A stretch of 64,000 bases of DNA. It comes from Azolla caroliniana. Its lineage: Eukaryota; Polypodiophyta. The notes under the pieces were generated by a model. It was given only the letters and a program-made list of their open reading frames with translations, was not told the DNA's origin and ran no database searches. The translations under genes were made by a program, and so were the position numbers. Below are positions 21,837-29,300 of the stretch, in pieces; position 1 is the stretch's first letter, and every line of letters starts with the position of its first letter. The stretch covers positions 9,238,001-9,302,000 of the forward strand of contig JBHGNT010000003.1 in NCBI GenBank assembly GCA_043228905.1. Direction: 5' to 3'.

Positions 21837-22044
21837 ATAATAGCTCACTAATCAAGCGCTCTTGCACCGAAGATGAATGAGACTAAGCAGTCTACCGAAA
21901 TTGTGGGATGTCGAAATACATCGGTAGGGGGAGCGTTCCGTACTAGGTAAAAGCACCAGTGCAAGCAGGTGTGGACGAAGCGGAAGTGAGAATGTCCGCT
22001 TGAGTAACGCAAACATTGGTGAGAATCCAATGCCTCGAAAACCG
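21837..22044 (+). pseudogene. plastid 23S rRNA fragment
   Basis: AATAGCTCACTAATCAAGCG, CTTGCACCGAAGATGAATGA, GTGGGATGTCGAAATACATC, GGTAGGGGGAGCGTTCCG and TTGAGTAACGCAAACATTGG follow bacterial/plastid 23S rRNA in order (middle of the molecule). Substitutions are frequent, so it is either decayed or from a divergent plastid. It ends at CCTCGAAAACC. Confidence 0.88.
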
Positions 22045-22316
22045 GTACAATGGTAAGGTTGGGGTTTATCTACGTGGAGGTACAGGGTCCAAATCCTACC
22101 CTATGTACGTAATAAATATTTTCTTCTATTTTACAAATTTGTCTCTTCATCTAGTGAGAGACTCTCACCGGCCTTCTTTATTTGGCTCTTGTTGGTTCTG
22201 CTTGATCCGGTTCTTACTGGGTCTCCTTACTGGGTCCTCCTTACCGGTTCATCCTTGTCCCATCCGGAGGAACAAAAAATGCAATTTTCATGTAGTGTGC
22301 GAATTACACTATGACA

Positions 22317-22594
22317 GCGCAAGGGCGTCGGGTTAGGAGGATGTTATCCTCGACACCAATGACGTTGGCACTGTTTTTTTCGCAAAAGAACAAAAAGTCA
22401 AGTTACACATTGACTTATGGCACAAGCGGATCACCTACGTCAAGTATCAGAGGCTTCAATACTTGCAATAGAAATAGGTTGTTTTCAGATTGCCGAAATT
22501 CAGTGGCCGGAAGGCCGTGAAGCCTGCCAGCTCGGTAAGCAACACCGACTTCCGTTCCCACCGAAAGAAATCGGAGTTGTAAGAAGCTCCATTT
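22317..22594 (+). pseudogene. COP1b GAG-pre-integrase piece
   Basis: Plus-strand sequence resumes COP1b after GYP-X with CAAGGGCGT..., reading QGRR..RM and, after a one-base deletion, ILDTNDVGT. It then reads IDLWHKRITYVKYQRLQ, a stop, VVFRLPKFSGRKA, and a disrupted QLGKQHRLPFP zinc segment. It ends at AAGCTCCATTTGATAC, where COP2 is inserted. It corresponds to COP1a around 1370-1660. Confidence 0.85.
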
Positions 22595-22601
22595 GATACC
22601 A

Positions 22602-23249
22602 TGTAAAGAATCGGATATGATTCTTGTGTAGTGGAAGAGATGTGTGTTATGTGTGACAGAAAAGAGAGAAGATAAGAGAAACACAAGACAGATAAGCTGG
22701 AGAAATGAAATACTCAAGAAGAAGAAGATGTATATTCACAAGTAAAATAGCAAATACAAAATGTAGCATTACAAGGAGTCACAACCGACTTAGTATGAAG
22801 TATGAGGAGGGTGCTTTATGTTACGGGCATGACCATATAATATCCCGTGGTGAGAGTTTACCGTAGTATTCTATACACGTGGATAAGTGTGAGGGTTAAA
22901 CGAGAGTGTAATCCTTTACACTCTCGTTTAACCCTCACACTTATCCACGTGTATAGAATAATACGGGAAATTCTCACCATGGGATATTATATGGTCATGC
23001 CCGTAACACTTTATATATAGTCACCCTCTCTCTTCATTAACTAACTACAACAACCACTCTCTCTTGGGGAATGTGAAGACTCATAGTCATGGGGAATCTG
23101 TAACTCATTAGTTACGTGTCACAGAATATGATTCTATGACACATAGTTAATGTGTAGAGAGTAGTGGTGTGACTCTTGAGGTTTGAGTAATCATAGATTC
23201 TCAGAAGGTGTGTTCATACGTTGCAGTATGTTTAGCTTGATTCTCAACA
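22602..23249 (-). repeat. COP2 3' LTR with inserted foldback element
   Basis: On the minus strand it runs TGTTGAGAATCAAGC... to ...GATTCTTTACA. It matches 43210-43662 except for a 190-bp foldback element plus its duplicated CTTTA. Microsatellite and TATA-like GGTGCTTTATATATAG sequences surround the insertion point. Confidence 0.9.
22819..23008. mobile_element. Foldback MITE, 190 bp, 5-bp target duplication
   Basis: Two ~93-bp arms form an almost complete inverted repeat (TGTTACGGGCATGACCATAT ... ATATGGTCATGCCCGTAACA) with about five mismatches and a tiny loop. CTTTA flanks both ends (22814-22818 and 23009-23013), and the uninterrupted LTR copy at 43210-43662 shows the empty site. It has no coding capacity. 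The TG...CA ends and 5-bp duplication are unusual for a MITE. Confidence 0.85.
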
Positions 23250-23906
23250 CGCCCCCTCAAGCTCAACTCGGGCCGGTTCCTTTCGATTGATGTCCGCTTC
23301 GGTTGGTATTTGGTTCGGACAATCTCCTGTGTCCGCTTCGGCTCGTATTTGGTTCTCGCTTGTACCCCCCCTCAAGTCTGGCAAGTCAGGGATCATGAAT
23401 CCAAGGTTTGACATGAATTGCCGAAGCTTGTCGGCTCCTATGGCCTTGGTGAAGATGTCAGCTGTCTGAAGATTCGTGTTGATGTGTAGAAGATCGACAT
23501 CTCCGACCTGAACACTCTCTAGAATGAAGTGGTAGTGCACTTCGATATGCTTTGTGCGTGCGTGGAATATTGGGTTCCGAGCCAGATATATATTGCTCAT
23601 GTTGTCGTAGTAAATGGGAGTCGGATCCTTGATGGGAATGCCCAGATCCTTCAAAATCCTCTTGAGCCATATGGCTTCACATGCAACTATGGTTGCGCTC
23701 CTATATTCGGCCTCTGTACTCGAAAGAGCTATGGTTGGTTGCTTCTTGCTACTCCACAAAATTGCTCTGCTGCCAAGGGAGAAGAAAAAACCAGAGGTTG
23801 ATCGTCGATCGGCTTTGTACCCGGCCCAATCGGCATCCGTGTACCCTTCGAGTCGAATTGGTGTGGCCGATGCGTAAAGGATGACGTAATCCATTGTGCA
23901 GCTCAT
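23250..23906 (-). pseudogene. copia RNase H and C-terminal tail (COP2)
   Basis: Minus-strand 23906-23244 reads YTDADWAGYKADRRSTSGFF, SSKKQPTIALSSTEAEYRSA, YYDNMSNIYLARNPIFHART and ADIFTKAIG, the full Ty1 RNase H. It ends with an unusual tail containing the repeated words NQIRAEADTGD and NQIPTEADI. The D-E-D-D residues are visible. The frame is open here but is separated from RT by stops. The purine tract TTGAGGGGGCG precedes the 3' LTR. Confidence 0.88.
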
Positions 23907-24110
23907 ATATCGTAATACTTGCTTAGTGTAATCGAAATGGATATCTCACGGAGTTTGCATGAATTGGCTAAGGAGGCTGACTGGATAGTTGAGGTCGGGT
24001 CATGTGATCGTGAGATAGATGAGGCTCCCGATTAGTTGTCGATATTGAGTCGGCTTACACTCGTCTGTGCCGGAGTCGACATCTAGTTTGAGGTTTCGAT
24101 CGAGAGGGGT

Positions 24111-25244
24111 TTACACAGATATGCACTCTGTCATCCCGAACTTGTATAATAAGCTGAGAATGTAGTGTCGTTGAGAGATCATAATGCCGGTCGGAATCCA
24201 AATTACTTCGATGCCTAGGAAATAATGAAGTTCCTTCATGTCTGTCATCTCGAATTTGTTGGAGGGGAGGGATTTCACCTTGTTGATGTTGACTAAAATT
24301 TCTCCTCCAATGACCAGATCATCCACGTATAGGATGATGGCAATCGAGCTAGAGTCATTTCGTACGTAGAGGGAGTTGTCGGATTTCGACATTCGAAAGC
24401 CGATTTGATGAAGATATTGCGTAATCTACGAATGTCAAGCACACGGTGCTTGCTTGAGGCCATAGAGTGGCTTCTTGAGTTGGCATACAACTTTCAGTTT
24501 AATGCTGGATTCGAAGCCGCGTGGTTGTACCATGTACACCTCCTCTTCTAATTCGCCTTGAAGAAATGCGTTCTTGACGTCCAATTGGTGGAGGTGCCAC
24601 ACTTTCGTCGCTACGAGTGCGATCACAGGCCGCACAGTCGTCATCTTTGCCACCAGGGAAAATTTCTCTTCGTAGTCGACTCCATGCGTCTGTGTGTATC
24701 TTTTTGCTACGAGTCGAGCTTTGTGGCGCTTTACGGAGTTGTCAGCGTTATACTTCACCTTGTAGATCCATATGCAGCCGATTGCCTTCTTGTATGGTGA
24801 GTGGGGGACAAGATCCCATGTCTTGTTTTTGGAGAGTTCTTGCATCTCCTCATTCATTGCTTCAACCCATCTGGGGTCCTTCGCAGCTTCAGAAAACGTT
24901 TCCGGATCCCGTACCGTTGCTACCTTCATCATAAAGGCGTATTGGTACGCCATATAATCATTGTAGCTAAATCGGCTTACAAGGTTCTTTTCACGGGTGG
25001 ATTGGCAGAGCTTCTCGTTTGCAGATACTAAGGGTTTCTTTGCCCCATTTGTCTGGATGTCAAGGCCTTCGAACTCACTATTGAGGGAGCAAGTCAATTC
25101 GTTGCCGTTGAAGGGATCGTCTTCATACTCTGGCATTTTCTCCTTCCCTTTGTCCAACTTCGGACTCAACCGAGATGTACTTTGATCGCTCGGAGGCTCT
25201 TGTGGCCCACTAAGCCTTGTCGTAATCGGGCTTTCTTCAAACAT
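24111..25244 (-). pseudogene. copia reverse transcriptase (COP2)
   Basis: Minus-strand 25244-24435 covers the linker after integrase and the RT N-terminus (WVEAMNEEMQELSKNKTWDL, AIGCIWIYKVKYNADNSVKR, LHQLDVKNAFLQGELEEEVY, LYGLKQAPCA). The segment 24392-24111 carries the catalytic YVDD box (IAIILYVDDLVIGG) and LHYFLGIEVIWIPTGI. The joint at 24392-24435 is frameshifted, and the region to 23907 has further stops. Confidence 0.88.
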
Positions 25245-25392
25245 GCGTATGAGCCAATCTCCGGCTTCTATCTCTATTTCGGCGGATTCGGGTCAAGCGG
25301 AATCGGAGTCGAAGTTGTCTCTGGTGCGTACCAAGATGCGGACTCGTCGAAAACGACATCTCGACTTACTTGAGATTTTCGAGTTGAGGGGT

Positions 25393-25834
25393 TATAGCAC
25401 TTGTACCCCTTTTGCTCGAGTTAGTATCCTACGAGGATACATTTCTCCAACTTTGGGTCGAGCTTTTGTCGCTTCTCCTCGGGGATGTGCATGTACGCAA
25501 TGGAGCCGAATATCCGAACATGTGATAGGTCTAGCATCTTTCCGAAAAACTTCTCGTGCAGAGTAAGTTCGTGCACAGCCGATGTCGTACACCGATTCAT
25601 GAGGTATACGGCCATGTTTGTCGCTTCTGTCCAGTACGACTTCGGCAGGTGCTTTTCATTCGTCATGGCCCACGGTACTTCAAGGATGTGCCGATTCTTT
25701 CGTTCGGCGACTCTGTTTTGTTGTGGTGTGTGTTAACAAGAGAATTCTTGTTAGATTCCTTCCTTTCGGACAAAAGCCGAAAATTCGTTGGAGAAGTACT
25801 CCTTGCCTCCATCTGACTGAAGAAATCGTACATG
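25393..25834 (-). pseudogene. copia integrase, C-terminal half (COP2, left of TATL-1)
   Basis: The minus strand from the TATL-1 boundary reads HVRFLQSDGGKEYFSNEFSA, stops and frame loss around the QNRVAERKN motif, then SYWTEATNMAVYLMNRCTT and RIFGSIAYMHIPEEKRQKLD. It continues the integrase begun at 35733-36245. The first 44 bp duplicate the end of the right-hand piece. Confidence 0.85.
25791..25834. repeat. 44-bp target duplication, left copy
   Basis: GAGAAGTACTCCTTGCCTCC through CGTACATG is repeated at 35689-35732 with two differences. It brackets TATL-1 in place of a normal 4-6 bp duplication. Confidence 0.85.
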
Positions 25835-26253
25835 TGTTACCGGCCGGCAAGGAGTCCAAAATACGGAGTGAAGGAATTAATTAAGTATGGTTGTAAATAA
25901 GCCTAGTATGGACGGAGGGACTGGAAACGGTATGCCGTTCCAGATCCGGACGGATCCCGAATAGGTGCGATAGGCACCGTTTTGTACTACGGGCCGGAAA
26001 CCTATTTAAAGGCCCGGACCCCATTGTAATCGCAGCGGATAATTAATAGAGCATATGGTGTTTATACTTCTGTGTTGATTTCCGTTCTGTAGTTACTGTG
26101 ATATCTTACGCGTGTAATTAACCAAAGCACTCTAATCGTGTAACCTACGTAAGTCGGTGTAATCGTTGAATCTTAATCCTATGCCGTAATCACCCTTTGG
26201 TGAAGTGTCTCCGTGACACCTTGTGTTAGGCCTTGTCCGGTCAGAGAATAACA
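25835..26253 (+). repeat. TATL-1 5' LTR
   Basis: Starts TGTTACCGGCCGGCAAGG and ends CAGAGAATAACA. The only difference seen from the 3' copy is CCGGCCGGC versus CCGGCTGGC near the start, so insertion is recent. Confidence 0.95.
26002..26010 (+). promoter_or_regulatory. TATA box of TATL LTR
   Basis: CCTATTTAAAGG lies between GGCCGGAAA and GGCCCGGACC. It is conserved in the TATL-2 LTR (CCTATTTAAAGAC). The transcript would start about 30 bases downstream. Confidence 0.6.
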
Positions 26254-26259
26254 CAGTTT

Positions 26260-26275
26260 TGGCGACCACGATTCC
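26260..26275 (+). promoter_or_regulatory. Primer binding site, probably tRNA-Arg type
   Basis: TGGCGACCACGATTCC lies six bases after the LTR. A tRNA ending GGTCGCCA would pair with it, and tRNA-Arg fits by analogy with other plant gypsy elements. TATL-2 has TGGTGATCACGATTCC, two C-to-T changes. Confidence 0.6.
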
Positions 26276-26306
26276 TGCTTTCTCGCAGCGAACGACGGCT
26301 TAATGG

Positions 26307-29300
26307 ATGACGAGACCAACGCACGACCTGGTTACAGACCGAGCTCGACGCCTCGCCGAACGGCAAAGACGGCGTGAGACTTTCCAGCAAGCAGCGCACG
26401 AAATTCGCTCGGATCGTTCGTTCTCCAACGAGATCCGGAGAGTCGTGGAGGAATCTCTTCGGTTACAGCAAACTCGCGACCAGGACGACGGAAGCAGTCT
26501 AAGTAGTCTCCGGGAAACCGAACGCCTCCTCGAGGCGCTGGCAAGCGGAGAAAACGAGGCAGAAGCCTTTTCAGCCTACGAATCGGATTTCGAAGGGGGA
26601 TACAGCGTGCACACGAACTACCGGAGCAGCAACGATACCCCCGGCGGTCCGGAGGAAGACGGGTCAGATACCGTGCCGACTCCAGAACCGGAACCGCTCG
26701 ACCAGGGCTATCCGGAACCGCAAACGGAAGCCGTCAACCCACCAACACCGGAAGTGGAAGAAGCAAAGCCACCGACACCAACGAAAGAGCCGGCGAAGGT
26801 ACCGGAAGACGAGCCGGTGAAAGAACCGGAAAAAGAACCGGAAAAAGCACCGGCAAAACAACCAGAAGTGGAATCGGAGAGAAAACCGGAAAGATATCAA
26901 CAAACGCCACTAAACCGCGGCCTAATATTGGACGACGACATGCCGTTCCAATACTCAAAGTATCGCGATGATCCGGACGCGGAAGCGCATGTTCATGCCT
27001 TCGAGCAGACATGGGAAGCAAATCTCACGTCCCAGCGAATGACACCGGAGGAAGAAGAACGCTCGAAGATAGCGGAATTCGGGGTCACGTTGGAAGGACC
27101 AGCGACACGATGGCGGCGGACGCAGGACCCGGCGACCATCACAACCTTTGCAGAATTAAAAGCAAAATTCTTGCATTTTTTCCACAAGGAGGTCGACCAG
27201 ACGACAATGGTGGGCCTGTTTTATACGATCCGACAGGAGGCAGGGGAAAGCATTCCCCAATTCGTCATCCGTTTCCAACGAATGCATAGCCAGCTTGCCC
27301 GTGCACCCCCGGAGGAGGAATTACGGACGATATTTTTAAACGCACTCCGGGAACCGTTACGCACGGTGTGTACGGTAATCGACTTTCAAGGAAGCACCAT
27401 TGGCCAGGTCATTGACCGGGTCAGAGAAATGGAAAAGTCAAGCTCATGGCTTACACTGGGAACACTGGAACGAGCGTTACCCACCGATGAAGATCTCCGG
27501 TTCCGGCAGGAAATTCAATGCACAATCTGCTTGAATGCCGGACACTCGGCAGTGGAGTGCACCATGCGAACTCAGTGTGTGATTTGTCAATCCAAGAGTC
27601 ATACAACGGACCGGCGCGAGTATAACCTGTTAAACCGACAAGCACCACCCGTCCGACGGATCGAGCCAAGAAGCAGCCGAGACGAAGATGACGATCGTTG
27701 GCAAAGAATGAACCGGTACCGACCGACACAGGATGTCCGGTACGGAGACAGACAAGAGAATGATGGCCGGTACGGGAATCGGCATGATAACTACGACCGG
27801 TATGAGCGATCGGACCATTATCGGGAGTCCAACAGACGACACGAGCAATACGATAGAGACCATTCCCCTGGTTACCGAAGGCACCAGGAGGACTACGGCC
27901 GATTTTACGATCCACCACGACCGGACTACCGAAATAAAAATAAGAATAATAAGAAACGTAATTTCAAGAAAGGTGGTCACACTAGGGACCCGGAACATGG
28001 AACCCCAAGGAGCCAACCGGCACAGAACGCACCACTCACTACGGGACCGACTCCGGATACCAGCAATGCTGAATCCAGCAATACCCGTAAAGAGTACTGC
28101 TATTACTGCAGGCAGGAAGGCCACTACAGTAACCAGTGCCCGGCAAAGAGCTACGATAAACGACCAGCAGTTAATATGGTGGTTCCGGAAGTGGCGGATA
28201 TACAGCAAGTAACCACACGGTCGAAAGGCATGGCCAAAGAGTGGGAAACACAAGAGGCCATACGAAAACAGGCGACGGAATGGGTGAAGGAAGCCCATGA
28301 AAGGAACGTCGCGGACGCGGAACGGCAAAAGGCGAATACCATAGGGAGTGCCGGCGGTAGCCACCCAGAAAACGAGACATGGCAAGCACTGCAAGAATGT
28401 CAGATCACGTTGCCATTAGGAAGACTCTTGCAGCTCGTGCCGCGATTTACGGAAGGACTAAAAACGGGCATGACAGACGGTATAGCCCCACCGGCACCAG
28501 TCCTCTTCTCGAATCCGGAGGAGGGACCGACGGTGGTGGACACTAGTAGTCCGGTGATTACAGCTATTGTCAAAGGGCACGAACTTCCCGGCACAGTAAT
28601 CGATGGAGGTTCTGGGGTGAACGTAATAAGCCTCCACACGTGTGATGCCTTGGGTATACATGAATGGGAGCCATGTCCGTTCTGGCTACGGATGGCGGAT
28701 ACGAGCTCTGTACGGCCGACGGGCTTAATACGGAAATTGGAAGTCACCATAGGAGGTCACACATTTCACATCTCGGCTGTAGTGCTGCAGCTACAGGCGC
28801 AAGGCGCGTACCCACTGTTGCTGGGCAGACCATGGTTGAAAACAGCACACATCAAGCAAAATTGGCGGAAAAATATGATTACCTTCCGGCGCGGAAAAGC
28901 CAAGGTCCGGGTACCGACACAACCACGGACGAGCAACGGTAAGGAATGCACACCGCTATATGCGGAATGCGTGAACATGCTTGAAGGGTTGGCAGACGAC
29001 GAAGAAGCCCAGTACTTGGAGGAACACCCGAAGATCGTACCACTCTTCGAGATTGACATAGCTGATGCCGTAGCGCCATACTTGCCGCAGCGGGACGAAA
29101 CCGAAGCCGAACCAGACAAAGATTCGATTCGGGAATTACGGCAAGCACAGGAAGCGTTGGAACGGGAAATGGCCGTTTCCCAACGGGTAAAAACATCCCA
29201 GCTCGACGAAGTGAACCTAGGAAGCAAGGACGAATCAAAGCCGGTACACATCGCCAAAGAAATGAAGCCGGAAGATAAAGCGGCGATGATCAAACTTCTC

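Larger units (their letters stand above)
21176..22044 (+). other. Plastid-derived insertion (NUPT-like mosaic)
   Basis: An 869-bp block inside the LTR consists of at least three plastid pieces joined together: rps12 intron/exon 2, trnA-UGC intron, and the middle of 23S rRNA. They lie in the same orientation, although in the plastid map I know (tobacco) rps12 3' and the rRNA operon are divergent and kilobases apart. All pieces are diverged. The right junction shows ...CGAAAACC|GGTACAATGG with the LTR. An origin through mitochondrial DNA cannot be excluded. Confidence 0.8.
14895..22316 (-). mobile_element. GYP-X: Ty3/gypsy element
   Basis: This complete but dead element has matching LTRs (767 and, net of an insertion, about 765 bp), a primer site, gag, protease, RT/RNase H, integrase and a polypurine tract, all on the minus strand. 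It is inserted in COP1b between ...ATCATC and CAAGGGCG. GCGT on the left and GCGC on the right form a 4-bp duplication with one change. Its right (5') LTR is split by a plastid-derived insertion. Confidence 0.9.
20683..22316 (-). repeat. GYP-X 5' LTR, split by plastid DNA
   Basis: LTR sequence occupies 20683-21175 and 22045-22316. Removing 21176-22044 restores an LTR collinear with the left copy, apart from a few bases (TTTA) lost at the break. It ends on the plus strand TACACTATGACA, next to the GCGC target copy. Confidence 0.9.

Noticed and set aside
25835-25839. A standard 5-bp target duplication for TATL-1
   Set aside because: The bases outside the two LTRs (ACATG and GAGAA) do not match; the 44-bp repeat replaces it.
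27630-28394. A 254-codon hydrophobic minus-strand ORF inside TATL-1 gag
   Set aside because: It is antisense to the Arg-rich gag region; hydrophobicity follows from codon complementarity, and TATL-2 has only a broken counterpart.
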